NCBI GenBank assembly: GCA_023374025.1
Contig: SIJG01000023.1
Coordinates: 1,487,382 to 1,551,381, forward strand
Length of the DNA: 64,000 bases
Source of the DNA: Heterodera schachtii
Lineage: Eukaryota > Nematoda > Chromadorea > Rhabditida > Heteroderidae
Direction of reading: 5' to 3'
A program made the position numbers and the translations under genes. The notes beneath the pieces are model-generated. The model saw nothing but the letters and a program-made list of their open reading frames with translations, was not told the origin of the DNA and did not search any database. Below are positions 32,778-44,693 of this stretch, piece after piece (the stretch's first letter is position 1; the number at the start of each line of letters is the position of its first letter).

Positions 32778-33404
32778 TAGGGCCCCGACTTTTAGTGACG
32801 AAAAATCCCAAAATAGTTAACTAAAATAGTGACGAAAAAGTGCCAAAAAAGTGACAAAATAATGAAAAAAGTCCGAAATAGTGACGAATAGTGACATAAC
32901 TTTCAGCCAAAAAATGAGCAAAAAAATATTTTATTCACTAATTTCAGTTGCAAATGAGGTAAATTCCTTTCTAACATTTATCTTAACAAATATTGACATT
33001 TTTTAAATCAAAAATTTTGTCAAGAAAAAATTTGGGGGAAAAATTTTTTATGAAAATTTCCCAATTCTTAATAGTATTTTTCAAAAAAAATTTTATGTCG
33101 ATTCTTAGGGGTGCATTTTTTGAAAAATATTTTAGATCGATTCTTAGGAATGCATTTTTTGATTTTATTGCATTTTTGTTAAGGAATTTTCCAAAAAATG
33201 TCGAAATAGTGAAAAAATAGTGACAAAACGCCAAAAAAGTGAATTTTAACTATTTTAGTGACGAAGTCGCCAAAATAATGATTTCTAGTGACCGATAACG
33301 ACGTCAGAATCGAAAATTTTTAATGCAGAAATGCGTTTTTTGAGCTCCTTTCTTCAATCAATTGAGCAAAAAAAAAGTTTTTTTCACTAAAAGTCGGGGC
33401 CCTA
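32778..33404. mobile_element. MITE with TAGGGCCCCGACTTTTAGTG ends
   Basis: Inverted ends TAGGGCCCCGACTTTTAGTG, perfect 8-bp duplication ATCATTAC (32770-32777, 33405-33412). Subterminal AAATAGTGAC units, and two copies of the GTCGATTCTTAGGGGTGCAT module. Non-coding. Confidence 0.92.
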
Positions 33405-33412
33405 ATCATTAC

Positions 33413-34643
33413 CATGACACCAAAAACCCTTGAAATTTACAAAAAGACCTGGAAATCGGGCAACATTCCATTACATGGACATTTTTAGTGACGAAATACC
33501 GTAAATACAGGGGTAGGTACCGGAAAAATCACGGGGGATGGGAAATTTTTGTTTAAAATAAATATTACGGATAGAAAGAGCACAAAATTAAATTATAAAA
33601 AACCAAAATTGACTTTGAAACTAAAATATTCTTATGTTGAATTTTTTTTTTTTGAAATTTATAAAAAATCAAAATAATGTCAAAAATAATGACAAAATGC
33701 AAAATAATGAATTCCTAGTTACAAAAAATGCCATTAAAATGAGAATTTCTGGGTTAAAAATGAATTTTTCGTGCATTTCTCAGCGAAACAAATCAGCATA
33801 AAAAGTTAAATAACTAAAAATCCCATCCCTTCTGATAAGCATCGCCATTGGCCTGACATATTTATTTATTTTTTCACTTTTACCTTTGTTTTTTGTGAAT
33901 TTTTGTCAATTTTAAAACATAAATTATAAAAAACAAAAAATGAATATGCTGAAATTTTTTGATGACTTGGGGCGTGATAATAAGCATGAAAATGCATTTT
34001 TAACTTGGTTTGAGGCTTCTAAGTCCAAATTTTTCATGCTGATTTTTGCTAATTTCTCGATTTTTAATTTTTGTCTGATTTGCCATTTAATGCATTTTTG
34101 TGCTGTTTTGTCATTTTAAGGAATTTTCTAAATTATTTTCAGAGAGTGAAAAATTTGAAATTGTGTTTTTTTCTTAAAAAATGTTTAGTAAATATATTCA
34201 CTTTTCTCAGAATTGAATTCTTAGGAGTTTATTCCGTTTCTCACATTCACTTTCCAATGTTTTATTTATCCATTACCTTTTTATTTTGCTAGACTCTGAA
34301 AAAAGGAAAGAATAAATATCTTAGAAAAAGCGCCAAAAATCATTTAAAAATATAAAGAAAGTAAAACTTTTTTTTTGGGGGGGGGGGGGGCGGGACGAAA
34401 TACAAAAAGAACAAATGAATTTGGGATGTATAAAACCATTTGAAAAATTATTTTTATGAATTTTGGAGTCACTAGCATGAATTCTTAAGCATTTTTCATC
34501 AAAAATTGAAAATGTGTTTACTTTAATTAAAAATAAATTAATAATAATTGTCGTCATAAAACAAAATCAAAAAGTGAAAAAAAGGAATTAAAAAAAATAA
34601 TTAATTAATTAGATGAAATTATTATCGCCTTCGTCCATTCTCT
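33413..34643. other. AT-rich intergenic region
   Basis: No gene. An AAAAATCCCATCCCTTCT piece near 33817 resembles the end of the element at 35610. A G-run lies at about 34377-34391. Confidence 0.4.
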
Positions 34644-35084
34644 TCAAAGAGTGGCCAAATTAAATTTGAAATTGGGCCCAAAGTTCGCCTCAATTTTGTC
34701 ACCAAATCTCAGCAAAGAAACGAATGGGAACAAATCTTCAGGAACATAATTGACCAAATAGAAGGCACCTGTAACCATTGGAAAACTGTATTTTGGTGGT
34801 ATTTGAAAAATTGTTTTCAAAAATAGGGCTTTTATAATAAATTTTATTAATTATTATTATTATTATTTTACAAACCCTGACGCCGTCCATTTTTGGTGAA
34901 GAAAATCTGTCGGGTGGCCAAATTAATGCCACATCCGACAATATCATTTTCTTTGAAAGAATCAATTTTAGCTGGATCTTCTTTATACATTCTGCCGTCA
35001 ATGCTAAAAAGCCGAATGCTTAAATATGCATAAGTGCCAAAGTCATTTCCGTCCAATTTGTGGTGATATTTGACGACGAATTCT
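34644..35084 (-). pseudogene. C-terminal half of a SPRY-domain protein (SPRYSEC-like)
   Basis: Exons 34877/34876-35084 and 34644-34768 join over a GT-AG intron in frame. They read EFVVKYHHKLDGNDFGTYAY, DSFKENDIVGCGINLATRQI, FFTKNGRRQGAFYLVNYVP, then KIEANFGPNFKFNLATL and stop. The VGCG.N..TRQI.FTKNG signature and the ANFGP-F C-terminus are hallmarks of the B30.2/SPRY fold as found in the large cyst-nematode SPRYSEC family, whose secreted members act inside plant cells. An in-frame stop lies immediately upstream of 35084 where repeat sequence begins; the N-terminal half, including any signal peptide, is missing. Confidence 0.78.
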
Positions 35085-35601
35085 CAAAAATTGTCTAAAA
35101 AAAATTTCAAGACTGTTTTTGAGAAAATTTTTTTTCATTTCTTAGGGGGTTGATTTTTAGAAATTTTTCGGTCGATTCTTAGGGGTGTATTTTTAAAATT
35201 CCCAAAAAACGATTATTGTGGGGTTGTATTTTTCGTTTTTATTGCATTTTTGTTAACAAATTTATGCAAAACGCCAAAATAGTTTTTTTCAAAATTTTTT
35301 AGGCTTTTTAGGTTCTAAAAAAAAGCATAGAAAATAGGTACCAATAACTCGAAAAATAGCTTAACAACAACAGAATAAAAAACTGTCCTTTCGTGCGTTC
35401 AGGCCACGGGGATCTCAGAAAAAAATAGGCTTTTTTTCGAGATTTCCCGGCGCCGGACAACCAATCCTTTAGAATTGTTCAAAATTTCACCAAAAATCAC
35501 CAGCGAGGGGAGTGCGGATGATGAAAATTTTTCTTATTTTCTTTCAATCTCTCATTTAAAATCCCAGTTTTTTTTCAGAAGACGCCTCTCAGAACAGCAG
35601 G
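35085..35601. repeat. Repeat with GTCGATTCTTAGGGGTGTAT module
   Basis: The module lies at about 35172-35192, followed by an ACGATTATTG...TTTTATTGCATTTTTGTTAACA tail as in bounded MITEs. Ends are not defined. It abuts the truncated SPRY gene. Confidence 0.45.
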
Positions 35602-35609
35602 GTCATAAA

Positions 35610-35906
35610 TAGGGATGGGATTTTTAGTGATAAAAAATCCCAAAATAATTAACTAAATAGTGACCAAAAAATGCCAAAATAGTGGCAAAAATAATGACAA
35701 AACGCCAAAATAGTGGCAAAAAATTATTTTAGTGGCCAACTTCCGAAATAGTTTTTTTAGTGGCAAAGCTCCAAAATAGTGATTCCTAGTGATGAATAGT
35801 GGCACTAAAAACGAAAAATTTTCGAAAAAGAATGTGTTTTTCGTGCATTTCTCGTCGAGTTAAAGCCGCAGAAAAAATAATTAAAAAACTAAAAATCCCA
35901 TCCCTA
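35610..35906. mobile_element. MITE with TAGGGATGGGATTTTTAG ends
   Basis: Inverted ends TAGGGATGGGATTTTTAG, perfect 8-bp duplication GTCATAAA (35602-35609, 35907-35914), AAAATAGTGGC subterminal repeats. Shorter than the others, without a GC-rich core. Confidence 0.9.
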
Positions 35907-35914
35907 GTCATAAA

Positions 35915-37339
35915 TTAAATAAAAATGTTAGAAAAAGTGTCAAAAAAGCATTTTATTTTAATTCAATTATTAAGTGCACAGCAGAACATTTTTTGAATTA
36001 AGTCTCAGTTTCGAGCCGCGAGTCGTAAAAAGTTTCGGATTTCTTTTTGATTAGCATATTTACAAAACATACAGATAGAAAATTCTGAAAAGTTAAAAAT
36101 AAACAGAAAAATCCCAAGTTTTAGTCTAAAAAAAAAGTTTTTGCTTCTATTTTGGTATAAAATAAGCCAATTTAATTGAAATAATTTCACATATATCCCT
36201 ATTTAAGATTAATGAAAATTATTATTTGAAGTTTTTCAGTCAATAGCAAAATTCCAAAGATTTTTCTGCAAAATTTGAACCCATTTGAGAAAAAAAATTG
36301 AATCGAGTTAAAAGTGAGCATTTTTATAAAAGTTAATTAAATACATTTGTTCTAAATTGACGAAATGTCGGAGAGAGTGTGCTCCAAATCCAACATTGTT
36401 AGTATCATTCAATAGCCCTAAGAGGCCTCTATTAGCCTGCAAAATTCCAAAAAATTTCGTCAATTTAGAACAAATTTATGGCCAAGAGTGTACATCAGAA
36501 ACCAGGTTTTCAGTCACTTTTGGACATAAGTTTGTTCAAAATTGACAAAATTTTTTGGAATTTTGCAGGCTAATAGCGGATTCTTAGGGATTTTAAATGA
36601 TACCAACAATATGGGATTTGGTTGACTGAGGAAATGCGTTGAGAGGCAGAGGATATAGCGAGGGGGAGGGAGCGTCGTGAAAATTAGAGAAAAAGAATAA
36701 TTAAACATTAGTAATATGTATGATTTAAATGCAATTGTTTTATTTATTTTTGTTTTTTTTATATCCTCTCGTACGAAAACGGCCCTGCCCCTTTCAAGTT
36801 GGTTAGATAGGACAGAAAATCTCGCAGTCGCTGTTTCAATTTAGCGCAGTCGTAAATTCTGATCGCGCAAAAAAAAAATTATCGCGCTTACTTATTTCGC
36901 ATATATATAAAAGCTAAATTTTTCCACTTTCAAACATTCATATTTTTAAGTTTTCTTATTAGAAAAACTTAATAAGATCCCGGTGAATATAAACTTTGCG
37001 ACGGGAGCCATTTTTATACATTTCTGCATTATGATATTTCAAGTAATTGACTAATTTGTGATAATTGGATGCTTAAACTTTCGTTTGAACATATAAAAAT
37101 TGTAGTAGAGCCACCATAATACAAAAATCTTTTAAAAAATTATTATTTTTTTTTTTGTAGAAAATTTCCCAGTTTCCCGGCGGGATTTCCATTAAGAGTT
37201 GACAGGATTTTAGGGGAACGGGAAAAAGTCGGGAAACACCTTCCCGTTTTCCGTCCTATTTTCTTATGTATCCGAGTTCCTGGAATTGTTTTTGTTTCCC
37301 AACTTTTTTTCTAACCAATTAAAAACTGCTAAACCAAAT
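35915..37339. other. Intergenic region with a foldback remnant
   Basis: 36357-36635 contains the CCAAATCCAACATTGTTAGT module in both orientations, a decayed foldback element. A TATATATAAAAG motif occurs near 36902. No gene seen. Confidence 0.4.
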
Positions 37340-37347
37340 GTTATTAT

Positions 37348-37916
37348 CAGGGCTGCAAAAAATATGCAAAAGCATATTTTTTTCCTGGCTTCTCCATGCT
37401 CTAAATAGTAGGAAAAACACTTTCTTTTTTGTGTTTGCTTATAAAAATCGGGACTTTTATTTGCATATTTTTGCATATTTTGGGCCTTTATGCATATTTT
37501 GCATATTTTGGGTTTTTCTGCATTTTTATGCATATTTTGCCATTTTCTCGAAAATTTGTTAACAAAAATGCAATAAAAACGGAAAATACACCCCTAAGAA
37601 TCGACCGAAAATTTTTAAAAAACACATCACTAAGAATTGGAAAATTTTCTCAAAAATTCTTCCCCAAAATGTTTTTTTTTTCATGACAAAATTTTTGATT
37701 TAAAAATGTCAATATTTGCTAAGAGAATTTTTTGTCAAGTGTACTATGAAAAAAATTTTTTAAAGTTAATTTGCACCCCTAATTTTCAAGTTTTTTTGTG
37801 CATATTTGGTGCATATTTTGCGATTTTTGTGCATATTTAGTGCATATTTCACGACTTTATTTGCATATTTATGCGTATATTTTGGCCACTTTTCGTGCAT
37901 ATTTTTTGCAGCCCTG
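37348..37916. mobile_element. hAT-like MITE with CAGGGCTGCAAAAAATATGC ends
   Basis: Inverted ends CAGGGCTGCAAAAAATATGC, perfect 8-bp duplication GTTATTAT (37340-37347, 37917-37924). Subterminal GCATATTTT units on both sides and an ACACCCCTAAGAATCGACCG module inside. Confidence 0.93.
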
Positions 37917-38121
37917 GTTATTATTTAAACTCCTGCTGGAATGAATGTCCATCATTTCATTGTTCTTTTTTTTCTGTTTTTTGGGTTCCTTAAAATTCTA
38001 TTCAAATTGTAACAATAGCAATTTGAGTTTTGAGTTCATATTTTGACTTCATTTAACTTTTTTTGCTAATTTTTTCAAAAATTTCCTTATTTGAGGCTAA
38101 ATTACACATATTATTTTCTAA

Positions 38122-39559
38122 ATGGCACCCGTCAAAAAAAAGAAAAAACTTTCCTCCGCCAATCACCGCCCCATTTCTGCAACTGATCAACAGAAACCAT
38201 TGGGTTCATTTGTGACATTTGGAAATCGGCGAAGTCTCCGCGTGGCAATGAAAACTAAGAGCCGACGGTAAGGAATTTTCAAAAAATTTACAAATTTCTA
38301 ATATAATTTTCCCCGTGTTTCAGTTGGGTGTGCAGCGACATTTGGATGGATATTTTGCCGCTTTTTCGTCGTCCCAAACTTGGCCTCAAATTGGCACTTC
38401 TTTCGCCACGTTTCAATGCGTTGGTGGACAGACATTTCGATGGAAAAGCCGAACTTACAATTTCAAGACGTGTCATAATTCGCAAGAAGGGAATAAATGC
38501 AAAATTGTTTGTTGAGAAGAATAATTGCAAAACTGTGCAATTTACAATGCCAAAATATCCGCTGCCCAACAAAATCCGCTTTCAGAACCTTGAGATCGCG
38601 TAATTCAAATTCAAAAGCATCGATTAACGATAAAAGCATTCCCTTTCAGCTACATTGACTTTTCCGTCATCGAGTTTTTCCATGCCAACCAACAAATTTA
38701 TGACAAAGACACCGATTTGCGTTTGCACGTGCCGCATTTCTCCTATAAAGCCAAGGAACTCCACCCAATTTGGGATGTTTTTGCGCGCAAAATTTGGCCC
38801 ATTTTTGCGCCAAACATCCTCCATTTGTTCGTTTCCGATAGCCATGATTTGGACAATTTGCGTCACCACACTTCGCCGTCAATTCTGTCCGACCTCAACA
38901 TTATTTCAATCCATTCCGAAGAGTTGTTGCCCGATGCAATTGCTGATGATGGGCCAAAAGCAAAGGCTGGCCAAGCGCTGTCAAAATGGTTGCAAATTCC
39001 GACAAAAAATGGAAAACCAAAGCAATTGAGTTGTCATGAATATGGTCATACGTCAAAAACCAAAAGAATGTTCAAAAGTTTCAAGGAGGTATGGTGGCAA
39101 TATTTTCGTAAAAAAAATTTTTTTTTTTTTTTTTTTTAGAAATTTCTTTTTCTTTTAGAAATTTCTCGATGCCACCACTCCTTCTGCCACTTACATCATT
39201 CGAATTGAATTTTTTGAACCAACAGAAATTGGGCCATTCGAATTGACGAACGAACGGACCAACGAAATGCTGACATTGACCAAAGCAAGCGAAAATAAAT
39301 GGGACGACCGATGGATAATGAAGCGATGGCAAATTGGGCGGACGATTCAATGGGAGGACAAAAAGACGGACAATTTGAGCAAAATTGATTTTACGCTTTC
39401 TGGATTTGGGTGAGTGGCAACAGCTTTTGTTTTTTGGTGCCGTCACATTTAAATCACTTTTCATTTAGGCCGTTGTCTCCACCAGAATCGGGCCAAATTA
39501 ATGCAAAAAATCATCTGAAAATGAGTGCCGGGCCCAGCGGACAGCGAAAGAAAAAGTGA
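38122..39559 (+). CDS. F-box-like family protein, intact, 400 aa
   Basis: Five exons, 38122-38267, 38324-38599, 38650-39088, 39159-39409 and 39469-39559, all phase-consistent with GT-AG introns, give 400 residues. Order: lysine-rich N-terminus (MAPVKKKKKLSSANH, nuclear-signal-like); F-box-like segment (WVCSDIWMDILPLFRRPKLG LKLALLSPRF); family domain (YIDFSVIEFFHANQQ, HPIWDVFARKIWPIFAPNI, PDAIADDGPKAKAGQALSKW L); C-terminal domain (GPFELTNERTNEMLTLTK, IMKRWQIG); GPSGQRKKK tail. The family is expanded in cyst nematodes; the F-box would bind SKP1 in an SCF ligase, while the rest probably selects targets. This is the best complete reference copy in the window. Confidence 0.85.
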
Positions 39560-39567
39560 AAGAATAA

Positions 39568-39858
39568 TTGGGAAATGAGAAATTCTGATCGATCATTACA
39601 AATGGAAAGTGATCAGATAATTGCTCATCATATTTATTTGTTGCTTCTTTCGTTGGATACATTTAGTTAATTGTTTTGATTTTTTGATTGGCGACGAGCA
39701 TTTTTTTTACTTTTCACACCGCTTTTTTGCGGTGTGCTTTTATTGGGAAATGAGAAATTCTGATCGATCATTATAAATGGAAATTGATCGGATAATTGTA
39801 ATTGCTCCTCATATTTATTTGTTGCTTCTTTCGTTGAATACATTTAGGTGATTGTTTG
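39568..39858. repeat. Direct duplication of about 110 bp with a small hairpin between
   Basis: 39568-39676 and 39746-39858 are near-identical (AAATTCTGATCGATCATTA, then TTTGTTGCTTCTTTCGTTG). Between them CACACCGC-TTTTTT-GCGGTGTG (39715-39736) forms a perfect 8-bp hairpin. It lies in the 3' region of the preceding F-box gene and might include its terminator. Confidence 0.75.
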
Positions 39859-41004
39859 GATTTTTGGACTTTTACGCAGATTTTTTAAACCTGAAAATCA
39901 TCACTGACTTAGCTCAAATGGTTTAAAAAAGTTGAGTTCGGGATCACAATGTTTACACCCCAATTATTGTCTGTTTTGAATAGAATTTAAGCTCATGAAA
40001 TTATTTGACCTTTTTTTTATTTTGGCATTTTTTTTGCCACTTTTTCTGCATGAAAATCCGTTCCCTAATCATTTCTTCTGACATTAGGTGCAAACAACAG
40101 CAATCGTCGGTTCACTTTTGACTGGAAAAATTTCGATGCAAGAAAATTTTAAAAATTTTGCGTCAATTTTGAAATAAAAATAGCTTAAGCTTAATTAAAT
40201 CTTTTTTTATTTTTTTCTGAAAATATTTGACATTCAGTCATTTAACCTTTGCATTTGGCACTTTTTCAAAAAATAACCAAAAGTGCAAAGTTTTCGATTT
40301 TTTTATCACAATTTTTTCAATTTTCATCCCTATTTTGCTATTTCCCTAATTTTTAGCTTAAATCAGGGCTTCCATCGAAAATTTTTCCAAATCAGAACAT
40401 CAGGCCCAAAAAATTAGATTTTAGGGTATAAAATCAGAACAGTTTGCAAAATTGCTTTAAAACAGTTATTTTTACAATTTATTCGATCAAAAATGTATCA
40501 AATATTATATTTTTCACCTCCCATGATCATTTTTAACAATTTTGGGGAGGAAATAAGCAAATCGTAAATTTCAGTGCATTCGGGATCAAAAATCAGATTT
40601 TTAACAATTTTTTTTTGCGAAAAAAATGAGAGCAAAGATACAAACAACCAAAAAATGGGTGAAATATGTAAATAAATAATTTTTATAAATCTCTCCGTCT
40701 GTCTGTTTTTTGCATAAAATTTTTTTTTTGGCTTAGACTTAGTCATCGGATTCAGTTCCACTCATTTCTGAACTGATTTATAATTAGGGCATCCAAAAAT
40801 ATGCATATAAAAGCGCAAAATATGTTTTTCAAATTCTTTAATTTCGTTAAATTTAAGCCAGGGCTTCCATTTGTTCTGATTTATCAGAAATGTTCTGATT
40901 TGGAGGGTCCAAATCTGATAAAATAAAAATGTTCTGATTTGTCAGAAATGTTCTGATTTTGGGGTAGCGACCAAAATTTGTTCTGATTTCTCAAACATAC
41001 TCAT
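39859..41004. repeat. Intergenic repeats with CAGGGCTTCCAT ends
   Basis: CAGGGCTTCCATCGAAAATT at 40373 and CAGGGCTTCCATTTGTTC at 40860, the latter followed by repeated GTTCTGATTT units, look like ends of hAT-like elements; no partner ends or target duplications were found. The second runs into the left border of palindrome 2. Confidence 0.45.
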
Positions 41005-41689
41005 AATTTTGAATTTTTGTGGCATAATGTCACTATTTTATAAGAAAATACAAGATTTGTGGCAAAATTTGGTTATTTTTTGACAAAAACCTGTTAACAA
41101 ATCGATTAAAAATCGCAAAAAAATTTTCCCGGCGGCGCCTATCGGCACCGCCGGGCCCTCACCCCTCGCCCACCCATTTCGCAAAAAATTTCTGCAATAC
41201 ACGATTTCACCGGGTACCCGATACCCGACCCGGTACCCGGTTTAAAAACTGGTACCCGACCCGGTACCCGGCTTTTCAATACCCGGTAATACCCGGACCC
41301 GGTTTTTGCCCAAATACCCGGACCCGTGCAGCCCTAATTTTAACGGAAAAAATATTAAAAGTGTTACACAGCCAGATTTTATTTTATTTTTTAGTCCCGT
41401 CATTTGAGTCCTTATGGTATAAGAAATTTCAGCTCCACCTCGAAGATTGACTTATTTTTCGGAATTTTCATCACAAAAAGTCAAATTTTGCCTCAAAAAA
41501 TCAAAAAAATCACGAAAAAAGTCGCAAAAACTCAAAAAAGTCATAAAAATCCCAAAAAGTGCAAAAAAGTCAAAAAAAGTCACCAAAAAATGCATCTTAG
41601 AAGCTTCGGACAAAGTTTAGAACACTTTTGAAGTCATTTTAAGGTCATTTAGAGTCAGCAAAAAAAAAAAAAAAAAATCATTTGACTTC

Positions 41690-42112
41690 CGTCACGTTTG
41701 GGCCGGCACGGTTGGGCCCTAGCATAGTTTTCCACTATAACTTTCTACAACTTTTTTCTTTGTCATCCAAATCCAACATTGTTGGTATCATTCGAAAGCT
41801 TAATGTGTTTAGAAACTTTTTCTAAGCTATTGCTTCGCGATTAGACAAATACCAAAAAAGTTATACATGAAAATTTCGAAAAACTCGAAATTTTGAAGTT
41901 TTTTCTTAATAAAAATTTTTCTAGGCTTTAAAATCTATCCGCTTTTTGTAAAGCTATAGAGCATGAGAAGAGCTTTCGAATGATACCAACAATGTTGGAT
42001 TTGGATGTCAAAGAAAAAAGCAATCATGGAAAATCATGCTAGGGCCCAACCGTTCCGGCCCAAACGTGACGGCCCAACCGTGCCGGCCCAACCGTGACGG
42101 CCCAACTGAGCG
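41690..42112. mobile_element. Foldback element with CACGGTTGGGCC repeats (left-arm copy)
   Basis: Right end carries (G/C)ACGGTTGGGCCG units in inverted form and CAACTGAGCGGTACTGGAG; the left end is shortened to CGTCACGTTTGGGCCGGCAC. The TTGGTATCATTCGAAAGCTT module occurs in both orientations. Related to the CGGTCTAC/TTCGGCCC family at 14186 and 51296. No target duplication identified. Confidence 0.65.
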
Positions 42113-42174
42113 GTACTGGAGAGCGGTCAATGTGAAAAAACAGAAAAATTCTGCGCTAATATTTTAGTATAAAA

Positions 42175-43900
42175 ATGCCCTTTTTCTCCTCCTCTGCCTC
42201 ATTCCATTCATTCATTCTCTCTATATTTGCGGTCATTTTGTTGCTACAAATGTCTTCAGAAATTCTGTACGTTTTTTTTCTGATTTTTCGCATTTATTTT
42301 GCTCAAATTTTGGCCAGAATTTGTGAGATGAAAATTTCAAAATCAATTTTGAAAGATTAGCTTTTTAGAGGCTAAAACTTCACATTTTACTTCTTCGTCT
42401 TTAACCTTTGGGGGCCTTTCATTGCTTTTTCCTTCCCTTTCATTCATTAATTTCCCCAATTCATTTTCAGTTGGTGTGCCGTGACTCTTCTATTGGTCGG
42501 CTTTGGCACCATTCTTTGGTTATTTTTTGGCCATGTCAAAAAACGACGACGCCCTCACAAAAAAGAAATGTAAATAAAATTGAAAAATAAATAAAATTAT
42601 CCAATTTTTCAGCTTTATCTGCAGCGATTGTTGGATTTTGGTGTTCGATTTTCTTGTGCCTTCTCAACTCGGCCTTGGAATTGCACTGATCAACCACCGC
42701 TTTGACCGTATCGTCGACGAACACTTCAAAACACGCAAATGGAAATGGGCGATATGCAAATTTGCCACAAAATTGGAGAGAATGGGACCAAGCAAATGCA
42801 AATTGTCAATTCCGATGGAAATCCATTGCCAATTCCGCAAAATCCGTTGCCCAACAAAGTCATCGGATCCCGGAGCATTACAATCGCGTAAAAAATTGAA
42901 ATTTGGAATTTTTGTCTAAATTTTCTGCTTTTCAGCTACATCGACCACAATGTCATCGCATTTCTCCGCCGTTTTCGCCGTATTTTCGCCATTTGTGCCA
43001 TCGATTTGGTCATTAGCACTGAAAATGTTATCATTTTGGACTTTGTTTTGCTCAACATTTGTCCAATGTTCCGCAATTCTATTCGTGCGATGATTTTGAA
43101 CTCCATCGCTTTTCGCCGTTTGCGCCAATTGGCTCCGTCACTTTTCAACGATTGTCCATCACTTCGCTTTGTCTCTTTCAAAGATGCCATTCTGCCCGCT
43201 TTTCCGCCCGATGAAAGTGCCAATGCGTCGGATGGCCAAGCGATGACCAAATGGTTGTTCACGCCTCGTCCGAATGGTTTGCCGAAGGTGCTCAGTTTTG
43301 TGAATTCACCGCTGGATCAATGGTCGTCAATGATTGAACAGTTTAAAGCGGTGATATCCCAATTTCATTGGTTTTTCTATGATTTTTTGTCCCATTTTTA
43401 GGCATTTTCCAATGCTTCTTCTCCGGTTACTTTTCGCATTCACTTTCTGATGTCTTCTCCGATTGACTCTGTTGTGCCATTTGATCTGATCAACGAAGTG
43501 ACTGAGGAGAAATTGTTTCTTCTACAATCTGAAAATGACTTTTGGCTCACCCGTTGTCCAATTGGATGGGATGAGCAAAATTGGGCAATTATGAGGGAGG
43601 AAATGTATGTTCAACCGAACCCAATTGACATTTGGATCAAAGATGGCGGATACGACGATGGGTGAACAAAATTTAAAATACTTAATTTTTTTTTTTTGTG
43701 TTTTATGAGTCCAATTGTCGACAAACCAGAAATGTACAGTTTGTTTGAAATGGACAGAATTATGGTACAAAACTCAAGAATAGTTAGTTGATTGGACTCA
43801 TAAAATGCCAATGACTTATAATTTGCAATGGAATAATCATCGTTTTTTCAGTCTTCTCGACGCCGCTTCTCCTGGACCGAGTGATCAGCAGAAGAAATGA
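42175..43900 (+). pseudogene. Membrane-anchored F-box-like gene A, left copy, one-base frameshift
   Basis: Exons 42175-42266, 42471-42569, 42613-42887, 42936-43350, 43402-43661 and 43852-43900. The first exon encodes a hydrophobic leader (FILSIFAVILLLQMSSEIL). The second encodes a transmembrane helix (WCAVTLLLVGFGTILWLFFG) with a basic stop-transfer tail (HVKKRRRPHKKE) leading into the F-box-like segment (IFICSDCWILVFDFLVPSQL). Downstream: YIDHNVIAFLRRFRRIF, PNGLPKVLSFVNSPLDQW, VPFDLINEVTEEKLFLLQ, LTRCPIGWDEQNWA and GPSDQQKK. Exon 42613-42887 is 275 bp where intact paralogs have 276, and the frame breaks near KTRKWKW; all other exons keep phase. Either a pseudogene or a shared sequence error. 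Confidence 0.75.
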
Positions 43901-44345
43901 ATTAATTAATCAATTAATTGGTGACGCAATTGTCTGACCGAAATTATGTTGGCACTTTGCCATTTCAATATTGCCTGATTGTTTGTTTATCTGTTTGTAT
44001 TTGACTTTTGCTTGCTTGCAAATGCGTCCATTTCCATTGTATTTTATGTGCTGTAATTAATTCATTATGAGAGATCGTTGATAAAACGAATTTTGGTTAA
44101 ACAGTGGCTCAACCCAATAAATGCCATGGCACAACAATTTCAGCTGATCGCAGGCGCTGTTAATTATTTTTTTAGTCGCACTCAATTAAATATATAAAAA
44201 TTTAACGGTAATTTTTCCAATTCACTATGGAAAATTCCAACAATTAATATCCGCTGAATTAAGGGAAGACCATTGCTTATTAGGGGTAGTCGAGAATTGA
44301 AAATTTCCCTAGACTTAACCAGAGTCCGAAAAGCACGAGATTTAG

Positions 44346-44520
44346 ACATTTCTCCGTGCCACCGCTTCAATCAGTTACAAACTGTATTTTGAATTGAAAA
44401 GTTCAACACCAATTGAGCCATTTGAATTGGAGAACGGACGGACCAAAGAAAATCTGTCATTGGAGAAAATACCACCTTATCCTGGCAGTTGGCTGTTGAA
44501 GCGATGTGCAATTAATGGAG
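44346..44520 (+). pseudogene. Orphan C-terminal F-box-family exon (left-arm copy)
   Basis: Reads FLRATASISYKLYFELKSS, IEPFELENGRTKENLSLEK and GSWLLKRCAINGE in one open frame: the family's second-last exon. No upstream exons of the same gene are adjacent. Mirror copy at about 47169-47343 on the minus strand. Confidence 0.65.
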
Positions 44521-44693
44521 AAAAAATGCAAACATTTATGCTTATAATTTTGAGATTTACCTAATTCTTTATAACTTACGACAAAGTGGGCAGCTAATTG
44601 GCACAAAATGAACCATCGACGTTTAAGGAAAATGTGAGAAATTTTCGAATTGAACATTTATAATTTACCAAATTAATGTTTTCACGCATTTCA

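Noticed and set aside
35085..35602. N-terminal SPRY exon upstream of the SPRY fragment
   Set aside because: An in-frame stop precedes 35084 and the sequence beyond is a MITE-type module with no SPRY-like reading.
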